Source: Ehretia macrophylla
Lineage: Eukaryota; Streptophyta; Magnoliopsida; Boraginales; Ehretiaceae
Length of the DNA stretch: 64,000 nucleotides
Reading direction: 5' to 3'
Assembly (NCBI GenBank): GCA_037974665.1
Contig: CM075767.1
Coordinates: 89,864,644 to 89,928,643 of the forward strand
In this document: in pieces, positions 23,961 to 36,754 of the stretch
Numbering within the stretch: the first letter of the stretch is position 1
Layout: every line of letters starts with the position of its first letter
Notes under the pieces: generated by a model
Databases searched by the model: none
Told to the model about the DNA's origin: nothing
Seen by the model: the letters and a program-made list of their open reading frames with translations, nothing else
Made by a program: the position numbers and the translations under genes

Positions 23961-26900
23961 TTTCGGTTTTGGCTGAGTTCTCTCCACCTCTTAGCTCATC
24001 TTCATCATCCTATGGTGCATCAAGACAAACCACAAGCAAAGAAACTCACCAAAGCAAGCTAGGATGCAAGAAACACACATGCAAGCATTTTGAGTCACCA
24101 TTTTCGGCCTTGGTGAGTTTTTAAGCTTCCACTTCTTTTCTTCTTGTTCTAACCTCATGCATGTGCTAAGAGATTGATCACTAAGCTAGGAAAAATAGAG
24201 AAAAGCTAGTTGGAATCTCGGCTAACCAAGAAGAAGAAGAGATTTGAGCTTCAACAAGGTTTTGAGCATTTTTTGGGTTGATTGCTAAGGTGAGGGTTAA
24301 AACCTTTTGAAAACTCTTCAAAAATTCACATGCATGCTCATAAATGTGTGTATTTGATTCTTTAATTGAGATATATGGTCGTTCATAAGCTTAAACAACC
24401 ATGCATGGCAAGATCTTGGCTTGAAAATGATGCTAGGTGAAGTCGAAATTGTTGACAGCTCTCTGACCAGTCTGTTCGAGGTAAGTTTAGATAGGAAAAT
24501 GACGTTAAAAATGCTTGAAAATTGGTAAGTGCCTATTTTGGACGGTTTTGAACATTTTTCCCAGAAATAGGCCAAAGCTAATTTTGACTCTAAGGTCCTC
24601 AAAATGGAAAATCTTTAAAATGTGACCAAAGCTGGAAATCTGGAAAACTGAAGCAGGTTTTGGCAGATGCACTGACCTTGTGGAACGAACCATATTTTAC
24701 TTTGTAAATGATGTCCAAAATGCATGAAATTTGGTTTACTGATATATTTTTCAGTTCTGGACAATTTTATCAGAAATGGACCAAGGCTAAAACTGACCAT
24801 AAGGACCTCAAAAACGTCAATTTCTGAAAAGTGTGCAAATCTGGACAGTTTTGTGCTATTCCACTCTTTCGGCTATATCTAATGATCCCGAACTACAATT
24901 AATGCAAGGTTTGTTTCTGATTTTAGTTAACGTATTAAGATTTAATTTGACATCTTATTCACTGAATTTGGAGATTGTTTTCTTATCCGATTGATTGTGA
25001 GAAGACAGCCTCTTGCAGTAAGGGTTTCACTTAATGTTGTGCTTAGAAAATTGTTGTGACTCCTCTTGTTGAATTAAATGCTTGGGATTATAGCTACGGG
25101 ATGTTGTGTGGAATGTTTTGAATGTTTGAGGATGTTGAATTAAATGATGCATGGTTTGGGATTGACTTTGAGTTGGGTTGAGGCTCAAATTGCACGAATA
25201 TACATGACATGTAAACCCTAATGACTAGGTAGTTTTGCTAAGTATTGATCAATTGGACATTGTGTGGGAATTACATTCTTAGTGGGCTGCCCGTAAATGT
25301 CTTATAACTTCAAATGTGATTTTGATCATTGCATGTTGACAAATAAGCTTTTCTTGCACCGAACCCATGATTGATGTCATTGCATGTTGAATAATCGTAT
25401 CACTTGATTATGTGGACTTCGAAATGAGTTATATGGCTTGACTTGCATGTGTTACATGGCTGCCCATTTAATGTTCATATGACTCTATGTGTTCTACAAG
25501 TGAAATTTCATGTCAAGCATGCCTCGTTCGTTTACTTGGCAATATGTGATCTTGGAATTACTCGGAGGCAACCTACTTTGTTGTCCTCTTAATGTGAATT
25601 GTTAAAAGATATTCAATGGTTTATTTGAACATGATTACTTGGCTGCCCGTTAAAGTTAATTTCTTTCAAACAGATATATGAAATGATTATATGTTCTTAC
25701 AATGCCTTATATGCCAATATGTCAAAATGTGATCATATACTTGCTCGGAGGCAACCTACTTTGTTGACCTCCTAATGTGAAATGTTAAATGACATAAATG
25801 GGCATTGTATACAAGGTTGCAACCTTTCATTGTGGCATGGTAGCGGTTCACGAACGCCGGGCGGCATAGGGCTTGCCGGTGCTCCCGTGACTACCATGGG
25901 CCAACTCCGTCTCTCGCTTGGCATTCCACTATCGGAGAGTTAGGTCGTAGGTTTCGGGGTATATCCGGATTACACCCAATTGGGAGCGATAAGTGGATTA
26001 TTGAAGTCAGCCGCACCAAATGAATCGAAATTGATATTGAGAGCAAATGCTCACCGTATCCTTTTTACTATGTGTATAAGTACTCTCGCTTGGTTCCTAG
26101 AGAACCTTGGGGAGGAAAGACTGGTATTTTTGTTCCCTTACTTTGTATCCGTTACTCGATTTGTTTCTTATAATTGCGTACCTTATTATTTGTAATACGT
26201 GACATTTTCTCAAAAAGAGTTTTCATAAATTGAACCAGAAAATGAGTTTCAAAACGTATTTCTCGTTCCCCCTCGCTGAGTTCATAAGGACTCACCCTCT
26301 TTGTTATCACAGGTGAAGAAGAACAGGTACAGGTACCCGAGGACAACGTGCCTATCGATAATTCCTTGGAGTGATTGTCTGTCCCTACGTGCTTTTGTGC
26401 CTTTCCTGAAAGTGGTTGCTATATGGATGTTGTGTTTGATTGCAAACTATTCATTTTATTGATGTAAATGACCCCATTGTAATTTGGGTCTAATTCTGGG
26501 ATTGTACTACCTATAGCCGGACGAACTTTTATTTGGTGGTTTGCTTTCGTTTTCTTAATTGGTAGTTATCGTAGGCATTCAAACCACTAGATGAACAATC
26601 AACTAGGTTAATTCTATCTAATTTCACTTAGGTGCTCATTTGCAAACTAAAGGATAATAGGTACTTGCATGATAGGAAATTGACAAATAAACGGGACATA
26701 GTTATCATGTTAGGCTTATTAACCAAACGAGACTTTCAATATAAACTAGTAGGCAAATCGGTTGGTGACAAATAGGAGTCCTTAATGGAATTGGATTAAT
26801 GATTGGAATAATTGAGGCGTTTAGAGAATTAGGTCAAACCAAAGAGTCCAATTATAGCCGTTATGCTACCGGTTTACCGAAAAATTTTGGAGTTTAGGCC

Positions 26901-27006
26901 AGAACGTTAAGTGTTAAATCTTCATGAACGGTTAAGTACGTGAAATGAAATGCACGGTTCGCTCCCACCCTAGTCTACCCTTCATAGGCCGGGTTAGGGC
27001 GTGACA

Positions 27007-27011
27007 ACCGG
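27007..27011. repeat. Target site duplication, right copy (accgg)
   Basis: Exact match to 23136-23140 after the terminal CA of the second LTR; the 5S spacer resumes with agagacagaaccctgg. Confidence 0.9.
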
Positions 27012-27174
27012 AGAGACAGAACCCTGGTCACATGCCCTACGCCCTCGGTTTATGGGCCCAGCCTCCACGTGAAGCGAAGTTGTCTTGCCTAAGGTGCCGT
27101 GGGATTCGATAATAGAAATGTGGTGGATAAAGTATCTTGGCAACCCTAACCGGAGGGAAAAAATTTGAAAAGGG

Positions 27175-27292
27175 GGATGCAACATGAGGACTTCCCAGGG
27201 GGTCACCCATCCTAGTACTACTCTCGCCCAAACACGCTTAACTTCGGAGTTCTGATGGGATCCGGTGCATTAGTGCTGGTATGATCGCACCC
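27175..27292 (-). rRNA. 5S ribosomal RNA, U25
   Basis: Only three differences: C116U, G108A and C61U. It is the first gene after the second LTR; with the element removed it lies 676 bp from U24. Confidence 0.95.
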
Positions 27293-27851
27293 ATCATGTT
27301 GAGGGCACAATTTCTTTATGTGTTGACAGTTCACAGTCACAGCCCAGAGAGATGGCCCATTCAAAAGGCCCAATGGGCCTAACAACAACCCATCTGCTTC
27401 AACAACGCAGCATCCTCGCAAGATGTGTTATCGTCGCGTTGTAGGGCCCTCTAATGTCCCGCGAGTAGGTTTATCGTCCTTTTAACAGCTCACGACGTAC
27501 GATCTGAAACGGAAAAACGGAGTTAAATTAGAAAAGTGGCCCGAAACATATAAAAATGTTCGATTTTGGGCTCTAAAAAGGGCACAACGAGCAATCTAGC
27601 TACCCCCGTCGTAGAGCTCTCGAAGAGATTTCCAACGGTATGCTGTGCGCCGCGTTACTCCTTACGGATCAAAAGTTATTGGCACCGGAGCGACGGAGAC
27701 CTGGTCACAAGCCCTACGCCCTCGGTTTGTGGGCCCAGCCTCCACGTGAAGCGAAGTTTTCTTGCCCAAGGTGCCGTGGGATTCGATAATAAAAATTTGG
27801 TGGATAAAGTATCTTGGCAACCTTAACTGGAGGAAAAAAAATTGAAAAGGG

Positions 27852-27969
27852 GGGTGCAACACGAAGACTTCCCTGGGGGTCACCCATCCTAGTACTACTC
27901 TCGCCCAAGCACACTTAACTTCGGAGTTCTGATGGGATCCGGTGCATTAGTGCTGGTATGATCGCACCC
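27852..27969 (-). rRNA. 5S ribosomal RNA, U26
   Basis: Three differences: C105U, U96A and C57U (A box). Confidence 0.95.
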
Positions 27970-28528
27970 ATCATGTTGAGGGCACAATTCCATTATATGT
28001 TAACAGTTCACAGTCCCAGCCTAGATAGATGGCCCATTCAGAAGGCCCAATGGTCTTAACAACAACCCATCCCCTTCAACAATGCATCATCCTCGCAAAA
28101 TGTGTTATCTTCGCGTTGTAGGGCCCTCTAATGTCCAGCGAGTAAGTTTGTCATCCTTTTAACAGCTCATGACGTACGATCCGAAACGGAAAAATAGAGC
28201 TAAATTAGAAAAGTGGCCCGAAATAGATGAAAATGTTTGATTTTGGGCTCTAAAGAGGGTACAGCGAGCAATCTAGCTGCCCCCGTCGTAAAGCGCTCGA
28301 AGAGATTTCCAACGGTACGCTGTGCAACACGTAACTCCTTACGGATCAAAAGTTATGGGCACCGGAGCGACGGAGACCTGGTCACAAGCCCTACGCCCTC
28401 GGTTTGCGGGCCCAGCCTCCACGTGATGCGAAGTTGTCTTGCCCAAGGTGCCGTGGGATTCAATAATAGATATGGGGTGGATAAAGTATCTTGGCAACCC
28501 TAACCGGAGCAAAAAAAATTGAAAAGAG

Positions 28529-28645
28529 GGGTGCAATACGAGGACTTCCCAGGGGTCACCCATCCTAGTACTAGTCTCGCCCAAGCATGCTTAACTTCGG
28601 AGTTCTGATGGGATCCTGTCCATTAGTGCTGGTATGATCGCACCT
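28529..28645 (-). rRNA. 5S ribosomal RNA, U27
   Basis: One C of the five-C run nt 91-95 is missing (C box), with G110A, G72C, G58A, C29A, C26G and G1A. Member of the G72C subfamily. Confidence 0.93.
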
Positions 28646-29204
28646 ATAATGTTGAGGGCACAATTCCTTTAAGTGTTAACGGTTCACAGACCCAGCCTAG
28701 AGAGATGGCCCATTCAGAAGGCCCAATGGGCTTAACGACAACCCATCTGCTTCAACAACCCAGCATCCTAGCAAGATGAGATTTTGATAAGTTGTAGGGC
28801 CCTCTAATGTCCCGCGAGTAAGGTTGTCGTCCTTTTAACAGCTCACGACGTACGATACGGGACGGAATAATGAAGCAAAATTAGAAAACTGGCCCGAAAC
28901 TGATGAAAACGTTCGATTTTGGGCTCCAAAAAGGGTACAGCAAGCAATCTAGCTTCCCCCCTCGTAGAGCTCTCGAAGAGCTTTCCAACGGTATTCTGTA
29001 TGCCGCGTAACTCCTTCCAGATAAAAAGTTATGGGCACCGGAGCGACAGAGACCTGGTCACAAGCCCTACGCCCTCGGTTTGCGGGCCCATCCTCCACGT
29101 GGATCGAAGTTGTCTTGCCCAAGGTGCCGTGGCATTCGATAATAGAAATGTGGTGGATAAAGTATCTGGGCAACCATAACCTGAGGAAAAAAAATTGAAA
29201 TGGG

Positions 29205-29322
29205 GGGTGCAACACGAGGACTGCCCAGGGGGTCACACATCCTAGTACTAGTCTCGCCCAAGCACGCTTAACTTCAGAGTTTTGATGGGATCCGGTGCAT
29301 TAGTGCAGGTATGATCACACCT
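29205..29322 (-). rRNA. 5S ribosomal RNA, U28
   Basis: Differences: A100C, G86U, G72C, C47U, G41A, A16U, C6U and G1A. It shares G72C and G1A with its neighbour U27. Confidence 0.93.
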
Positions 29323-29881
29323 ATCATGTTGAGGGCACAATTCCTTTATGTGTTAACAGTTCACAGTCCCAGCCTAGAGAGATGGCCCATTCAGAAGGCG
29401 CAATGGGCTTAACAACAACCCATCCACTTCAACAACCCAGCATCCTCGCAAGACGAAATATCGACGCGTTGTAGGGCCCTCTAATGTCCCATGAGTAAGG
29501 TTGTCGTCCTTTTAACAGCTCACGACGTACGATCCGGGACGAAAAAGCAAAGCTAAAAAACAAAAGTGTCCCAAAACTGATGAAAACATTCGATTTTGTG
29601 CTCCAAAAAAGGGCATAGCGAGCAAGCTGGCTGCCCCCATCGTAAGGCTCTCGGAGTGCTTTCCAACGGTATACTATGCGCCGTGTAACTCCTTACGGAT
29701 CAAAATTTATGGGCACTGGAGCGAAGGTGACCTCGTCACAAGCCCTACGCCCACGGTTTACGGGCCCTGCCTCCAAGTGAAGCGAAGTTGTCTTGCCCAA
29801 GGTGCTGTGGGATTCGATAATAGAATTTTTGTGGATAAGTATCTTGGCAACCTTAACCGAAGGAAAAAAAATTTAAAAAGG

Positions 29882-29999
29882 GGATGCAACACGAGCACTT
29901 CCCAGGGGGTCACCTATCCTAGTACTACTCTTGCCCAGGTACGCTTAACTTCGGAGTTCTGATGGGATCCGGCGCATTAGTGCTGGTATGATCGCACCC
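29882..29999 (-). rRNA. 5S ribosomal RNA, U29
   Basis: Differences: C116U, C104G, G85A, G68A, U62C, G60A and A27G. Two are in the A box and one in the intermediate element. Confidence 0.93.
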
Positions 30000-30560
30000 G
30001 TCATGTTGATAGCACAATTCCTTTATGTGTTAACGGTTCACAGTCCCAGCCTAGAGAGATGGCCCATTTAGAAGGCGCAATGGGCTTAACGACAACCCAT
30101 GCGTTTCAACAACGCAGCATCCTCGCAAGACGAGATATAGACGCATTGTAGGGCCCTCTAATGTCCCGCGAGTAAGGTTGTCGTCCTTTTAACAGCCCAC
30201 GACGTACGATACGGGATGGAATAACAGAGCTAAAATTAGAAAAGTGGCCCGAAATTGATTAAAACTTTCAATTTTTGGCTCCAAAAAGGGCACAGCGAGC
30301 AAGCTAGCTGCCCCCGTCGTAGAGCTCTCGAAGAGCTTTCCAACGGTATGCTGTGCGCCGTGTAACTCCTTACGGATCAAAAGTTATGCGCACCGAAGCG
30401 ACGGAGACCTGGTCACAAGCCCTACGCCCTCGGTTTGCGGGCCCATCCTCCACGTGAATCGAAGTTGTCTTGCCCAAGGTGCCGTGGGATACGATAATAG
30501 AAATGTGGTGCATAAAGTATCGTGGCAACCCTAACCGGTGGAAATAAAAATTGAAAATGG

Positions 30561-30678
30561 GGGTGCAACACGAGGACTTCCCAGGGGGTCACCCATCCTA
30601 GTGCTACTCTCGTCCAAGCACGCTTAACTTCAGATTTTTGATGGGATCCAGTGCATTAGTGCTGGTATGATCACACCC
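30561..30678 (-). rRNA. 5S ribosomal RNA, U30
   Basis: Differences: U76C, G66A, C47U, C44A, G41A, C29U and C6U. A- and C-box cores are intact. Confidence 0.94.
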
Positions 30679-31235
30679 ATCATGTTGAGGGCACAAATCC
30701 TTTATGTGTTAACGGTTCACAGTCCCAGCCTAGAGGGATGGCCCATTCAGAAGGCCCAATGGGCTTAACAACAACCCATCCGCTTCAACAACGAAGCAAC
30801 CTCGCAAGATGTGATATCGACGCGTTGTAGAGCCCTCTAATGTCCCGCGAGTAGGTTTGTCGTCCTTTTAATAGCTCACGACGTACGATACGGAACGGAA
30901 AAAATGAGCCAAATTAGAAAAGTGTCCTGAAACAGATAAAAACGTTGGATTTTGGGCTCCAAAAAGGGAAAAGTGAGCAAGCTAGCTGCCCTCGTCATAG
31001 AGCTCTCGAAGAGCTTTCCAACGGTATGCTGTGCGCCGCGTAACTCCTTACAGATAAAAAGTTATGGGCGCCGGAGCGACGGAGACATGGTCACAAGCCC
31101 TCTGCCCTCGGTTTGCTGGCCCAGCCTCCACGTGAAGCGAAGTTGTCTTGCCTAAGGTGCCGTGGGATTTGATAATAGAAATGTGGTAAATAAAGTATCT
31201 TGGCAACCATAACCGGAGGAAAAAAAATAAAAAAG

Positions 31236-31353
31236 GGGTACAACAAGAGGATTTCCTAGGGGGTCACCCATCCTAGTACTAGTCTCGCCCAAGCACGCTT
31301 AACTTCGGTGTTTTGATGGGATCCAATGCATTAGTTCTGGTATGATCGCACCC
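31236..31353 (-). rRNA. 5S ribosomal RNA, U31 (degenerate)
   Basis: Ten differences: C114U, G108U, G102A, G97A, G72C, U45A, G41A, C29U, C28U and C18A. G72C subfamily. Its downstream T-run is interrupted (aaaaaaataaaaaa on the top strand). Confidence 0.92.
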
Positions 31354-31913
31354 GTCATGTTGTGGGTGCAAAGCCTTTATGTGTTCATGGTTCACAGTCC
31401 CAGCCTAGAGAGATGGCCTATTCAGAAGGCGCAATGGGCTTAACGACAACCCTTCCGCTTCAACATCTTAGCATCCTTGCAAGACGAGATATCGACGCGT
31501 TGTAGGGCCCTCTAATGTCCCATGAGTAAGGTTGTCGTCCTTTTAACAACTCACGACGTACGATCCGGAACAAAAAAACTAAGATAAAAATGAAATGTGG
31601 CCCAAAACTGATGAAAAGATTCGATTTTGGGCTCCAAAAAAGGGCATAGCGAGGAAGCTAGCTGCCCCCGTCGTAGAGCTCTTTGAGAGCTTTCCAACGG
31701 TACGCTGTGCGCCGCGTAACTCCTTACGGAACAAAAGTTATAGGCACCAGAGCGAAGGAGACATGGTCACAAGCCCTACGCCCTCGGTTTGCTGGCCCAG
31801 CCTCCACGTAAAGCGAAGTTGTCTTGCCCAAGGTGCCGTGGGATTTGATAATAGAAATGTGGTGGATAAAGTATCTTGGCAACCCTAACCGGAGGAAAAA
31901 AAATTGAAAAGGA

Positions 31914-32031
31914 GGGTGCAACAAAAGGACTTCCCAGGGGGTCACCCATCCTAGTACTGCTCTCGCCCAAGCACGCTTAACTTCGGAGTTCTGATGGGAT
32001 CCGGTGCATTAGTGCTGGTATGATGACACCC
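31914..32031 (-). rRNA. 5S ribosomal RNA, U32
   Basis: Differences: G108U, C107U, U73C, G7C and C6U. The internal control region is unchanged. Confidence 0.94.
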
Positions 32032-32589
32032 ATCATGTTAGGGGCAGAATTCCTTAATGTGTTAACGGTTCACAGTTCCAGCCTAGAGAGATGGCCCATT
32101 CAGAAGGCGCAATTGGCGTAACTACAACCCATCCGCTTCAACAACCCAGCATCCTCGCGAGATGAGATATCGACGAGTTGTAGGGCCCTCTAATATCCGG
32201 TGAGTAAGGTTGTCGTCCTTTTAACAACTCACGACGTACGATCCGGGACGGAAAAATAGAGCTAAACTAGAAAAGTGGGCCAAAACTGATGAAAACGTTC
32301 GATTTTGAGCTCCAAAAAAGGGCACAGCGAGCAAGCTAGCTGCCCCTGTCGTAGAGCTCTCGGAGAGCTTTCCAACAGTATGCTGTGCGCTGCGTAACTC
32401 CTTACGGATCAAAAGTTATGGGCACCGGAGCTAAGGAGACCTGCTCACAAGACCTACGCCCTCGGTTTACGGGCCCGGCCTCCACGTGAAGCGAAGTTGC
32501 CTTGCCTAAGGTGCCGTGGGATTTGATAATAGAAATGTGGTGGATAAAGTGTCTTGGCAACCCTAACCGGAGTAAAAAAATTGAAAAGG

Positions 32590-32707
32590 GGGTGCAACAC
32601 GAAGACTTCCCTAGGGGTCACCTATCCTAGTACTACTCTCGCCCAAGCACGCTTTACTTCGGAGTTCTGATGGGATCCGGTGCATTAGTGCAGGTATGAT
32701 CACACCC
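32590..32707 (-). rRNA. 5S ribosomal RNA, U33
   Basis: Differences: C105U, U96A, C95U, G85A, U53A, A16U and C6U. U53A is in the A box. Confidence 0.93.
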
Positions 32708-33266
32708 GTCATGTTGATCGCACAATTCCTTTATGTGTTAACGGTTCACAGTCCCAGCCAAGGCAGATGGCCCATCCATAAGGCACAATGGGCTTAACGA
32801 AAACCAATCAGCTTCAACAACCCAGCATCCTAGCAAGATCAGATATCGACGAGTTGTAGGGCCCTCTAATGTCCTGTGAGTATGGTTGTCGTCCTTTTAA
32901 CAGCTAACGACGTACGATCCGTGATGGAAAAATGGAGCTAAAAAAGAAAATTGGCCCAAAATTGATGAAAACGTTCAATTTTGGGATCAAAAAATGGCAC
33001 AACGAGCAATCTAGCTGCCCCCGTCGTAGAGCTCTCAGAGAGCTTTCCAACGGTATGTTGTGCACCACGTAACTCCTTACGGATCAAAAGTTATGGGCAT
33101 CGGAGCGACGAATACCTGGTTACAAGCCCCACGTCCTCGGTTTGCAGGCCCAGCCTCTACGTGAAGTGAAGTTGTCTTGCCCAAGGTGCCGCTGGATTCA
33201 GTAATAGAAATGTGATGGATAAAGTATCTTGGCAACCCTAACCGGAGGAAAAAAAATTGAAATGGG

Positions 33267-33384
33267 GGGTGCAACACGAGGACTTCCCAGGGGGTCACCC
33301 ATCCTATTACTACTCTCGCCCAAGCATGCTTAACTTCAGAGTTCTGATGGGATCCGGTGAATTAGGGTTGGTATGATCGCACAC
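33267..33384 (-). rRNA. 5S ribosomal RNA, U34
   Basis: Differences: C78A, G58A, C47U, G25U, A19C, G17A and G2U. Confidence 0.93.
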
Positions 33385-33944
33385 GTCATGTTGACGGCAC
33401 AATTCCTTTAGGTGCTAACGGTTCACAGTCCCAACCTAGAGAGATGGCCCATTCAGAAGGCGCAATGGGCTTAACGACAACCCATCTGCTTAAACAACCC
33501 AGCATCCTCGCAAGACGAGATATCGATGCGTTGTAGGGCCCTCTAATGTCCCGTGAGTAAGGTTGTCATCTTTTTAACAGCTCACGACGTACGATCCGGG
33601 ATGGAAAAACAGTGCTAAGAAAGAAAAGTGGCTTGGAACTGATGAAAAAGTTCGATTTTGGGCTCCAAAAATTGGCATAGCGAGCAAGCTGGCTACCCCC
33701 GTCGTAGAGCTCTCGGAGAGCTTTCTAACGGTGTGCTATGCACCGCATAACTCCTTACGGATCAAAAGTTATGGGCACCAGAGCGAAGGAGACCTGGTCA
33801 GAATCCCGACGCCCTCGGTTTGCTGGCCCAGCCTCCACGTGAAGCGAAGTTGTCTAGCCCAAGGTGCTGTGGGATTCGATAATAGAAATGTGGTGTTTAA
33901 AGTATCTTGGCAACCCTACCCGAAGCAAAAAAATTTGACAAGCG

Positions 33945-34062
33945 GGGTGCACCCCGAGGACTTCCCACGGGGTCACCCATCCAAGTACTACTCTTACCCA
34001 AGCACGGTTAACTTCGGAGTTCTGATGGGATCTGGTGCATTAGTGCTGGTATGATCGTACCT
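33945..34062 (-). rRNA. 5S ribosomal RNA, U35 (degenerate)
   Basis: Ten differences: U111G, U109G, C95G, A80U, G68A, C67U, G56C, G30A, G5A and G1A. The intermediate element, A box and C box are each hit. Confidence 0.92.
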
Positions 34063-34622
34063 GTCATGTTGACGGCACAATTCCTTTATGTGTTAACGGT
34101 TCACAGACCTAGCATAGAGAGATGGCCCATTCAGAAGGTCCAATGGGCTTAACGACAACCCATCCGCTTAAACAACCCAGCATCCTCGCAAGACGAGATA
34201 TCGACGCGATGTAGGGCCCTCTAATGGCCCGTGATTAAGGTTTTCATCCTTTTAACAGCTCACTGCATACGATCCGTGATGGAAAAATAGAGCTAAAAAA
34301 GAAAAGTGGCCTGAAACTGATGAAAACGTTCGATTTTGGACTCCAAAAAATGGCATAGAGGGCAAGTTGGCTACCCCCGTCGTAGAGCTCTCGGAGAGCT
34401 TTCCAACGGTTTGCTGTGCGCTGCGTAACTCCTTACCGATCAAAAGTTATGAGCACCGGAGCGAAGGAGACCTGGTCACAAGCACTACGTCCTCGGTTTA
34501 CTGGCCTAGCCTCCATGTGAAGCGAAGTTGTCTTGCCCAAGGTGACGTGGGATTCGATAATAGAAATGTGGTGGATAAAGTATCTTGGCAACCCTAAAAG
34601 GAGCAAAAAAAATTGAAAAGGG

Positions 34623-34740
34623 GGGTACAACATGAGGACTTCACAGGGGGTCACCCATCCTAGTACTACTCTCGCCCAAGCATGCTTAATTTCGGATTTC
34701 TGATGGGATCCGGTGCATTAGGGCTGGTATGATCGCACCC
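34623..34740 (-). rRNA. 5S ribosomal RNA, U36
   Basis: Differences: C114U, G108A, G98U, G58A, G51A, C44A and A19C. The following spacer lost 12 bp between gggc repeats near 35017. Confidence 0.93.
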
Positions 34741-35284
34741 GTCATGTTGATCACACAATTCCTTTGTGTTAACGTTTCACAGTCCCAGCCTAGAGAGATG
34801 GTCCATTCAGAAGACCCAATGGGCTTAACGACAACCCATCCGCTTCAACAACCCAGCATCCTCGCAAGACGGGATATCGACACGTTGTAGGGCTCTCTAA
34901 TGTCCCGCGAGTAAGGTTGTCATCCTTTTTACAGCTCACGACGTACGTTACGGGACGGAATAACAAAGCAAAATTTGAAAAGTGGCCCGAAACTGATGAA
35001 AATGTTTGATTTTGGGCACAGCGAGCAAGCTGGCTGGCCCTATCGTAGAGCTCTCAAAGAGCTTTCCAACGGTATGCTGTGCACCGCGTAACTCCTTACG
35101 GATCAAAAGTTATGGGCACCGGAGCGACGTAGACCTGGTCACAAGCCCTACACCCTCGGTTTGCAGGCCCAGCCTCCACGTGAAGCAAAGTTGCCTTGCC
35201 CAAGGTGCTGTGGGATTCGATAATAGAAATGTGGTGAATAAAGTATTATTGCAACGCTAACCGGAGAAAAAAAATTGAAAAGAG

Positions 35285-35402
35285 GGGTGCAACACGAGGA
35301 CTTCCCAGGGGGTCATCCATCCTAGTACTACACTCGCCCAAGCACGCTTAACTTCGGAGTTCTGATGGGATCCGGTGCATTAGTGTTGGTATGATCGCAC
35401 CC
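35285..35402 (-). rRNA. 5S ribosomal RNA, U37
   Basis: Three differences: G87A, A71U and G17A. Confidence 0.95.
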
Positions 35403-35960
35403 ATCATGTCGAGGGCACAATTCCTTTATGTGTTAACGGTTCACAGTCCCAGCACAGAGAGATTGCCCATTCAGTAGGCCCAATAGGCTTAACGACAACC
35501 CATCCGCCTCAACAACCCAGCATCCTCGCAAGACGAGTGATCGACGCGTTGTAGGGCCCTCTAATTTCCCGCTTGTAAGGTTGTCGTCCTTTTAACAGCT
35601 CACGACGTACGATACAGGACTGAATAACAGAGCAAAATTAGAAAAGTGGCCCGAAACTGATGAAACCGTTCGATTTTGGGCTCCAAAAAGGGCACAGCGA
35701 GCAAGCGGGCTGCCCCCATCGTAGAGCTCTCGAAGAGTTTTCCAACGGCCTGCTGTGCGCGCATAACTCCTTACGGATCAAAAGTTATGGGCACTGGAGC
35801 GACGGAGACCTGGCCATAAGCCATACGCCTTCGGTTTGCGTGCCCAGCCTCCACGTGAAGCAAAGTTGTCTTGCCCAAGGTGCCGTGGGATTTGATAATA
35901 GAAATGTGGTGGATAAAGTATCTTGGCAACCCTAACCGGCGGAAAAAAAATTGAAAATGG

Positions 35961-36078
35961 GGACGCAATACGACGACTTCCCAGGGGGTCACCCATCCTA
36001 GTACTACTCTCGCCCAAGCTCGCATAACTTCGGAGTTCTGATGGGATCCGGTGCATTAGTGCTGGTGTGATCACACCC
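35961..36078 (-). rRNA. 5S ribosomal RNA, U38
   Basis: Differences: C116U, A115G, G110A, C105G, U59A, A55U, U12C and C6U. A115G and C116U keep wobble pairs with U4 and G3. Confidence 0.93.
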
Positions 36079-36636
36079 GTCATGTTGATCGCACAATTCC
36101 TTTATGTGTTAACGGTTCACAATCCCATCCTAGAGAGATGGCCCATTCAGAAGGTCCAATGGGCTTAACGACAACCCATCCGCTTCAACAACCTAGCATC
36201 CTCGCAAGACGAGATATCGACGCATTGTAGGGTCCTCTAATGTCCGGCGAGTAAGGTTGTCGTCGTTTTAACAGCTCAGGACGTACGATCCGAGAAGGAA
36301 AAATAGAACTAAATTAGGAAAGTGGCCCGAAACTGATGAAAACGTTCAATTTTGGGCTCCAAAAAGGGCACAGCGAGCAAGCTAGCTGCCACCGTCGTAG
36401 AGCACTCAGAGAGCTTTCCAACGGTATGCTGTGCGCCGCGTAACTCCTTACGGATCAAAAGTTATGGGCACCGGAGCGACGGAGACCTGGTCACAAGGCC
36501 TATGCCTCGGTTTGCGGGCCCATCCTCCTTGTGAAGCGAAGTTGTCTTGCCCAAGGTGCCGTGGGATTGGATTATAGAAATGTAGTGGATAAAGTATCTT
36601 GGCAACCCTAACCGGAGGAAAAAAAATTGAAAATGG

Positions 36637-36754
36637 GGGTGCAACACGGGGACTTCCCAGGGGGTCAACCATCCTAGTACTACTCTCGCCCAACCATGCT
36701 TAACTTTGGAGTTCCGAAGGGATCCGGTGCATTAGTGCTGGTATGATCGCACCC
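36637..36754 (-). rRNA. 5S ribosomal RNA, U39
   Basis: Differences: U106C, G87U, C61G, G58A, G48A, A40G and A37U. Two adjoin each other in the A box. The next spacer lacks 26 bp near 36896. Confidence 0.93.

Larger units (their letters stand above)
23141..27006 (+). mobile_element. Solo LTR of the same family as the first element, opposite orientation
   Basis: This 3,866-bp element begins TGTGAGGCCCAACCCCG and ends GGGTTAGGGCGTGACA with exact accgg duplications. It is colinear with the reverse complement of the outer element at 462-7008. No second LTR, primer-binding site or gag/pol frame is visible, and the longest frames (under 100 codons) are not convincing. In order it carries a 20-bp minisatellite (23158-23602), a CT-rich tract (about 23909-23960), blocks shared with the nested LTR (tctcgcttgg / aggtcgtagg near 25910-25950; cgctgagttcataagg / actcaccctc near 26274-26300) and the GGG...ACA end. 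Plus orientation is inferred from this order, since a CT-rich leader followed by these blocks is usual in long Ty3-type plant LTRs. An atypical non-autonomous element is the alternative. Confidence 0.8.

Noticed and set aside
462-27006. A DNA transposon or MITE, given the imperfect inverted termini TGT...CCC / GGG...ACA
   Set aside because: TG...CA ends with 5-bp target duplications and a 4-kb length fit LTRs. CACTA, hAT and Mutator elements have other termini and duplication lengths, and no transposase is seen.
462-27006. Full-length LTR retrotransposons with two LTRs
   Set aside because: The starting sequence does not recur inside either element and no coding domains lie between the ends, so only a single LTR can be read in each.
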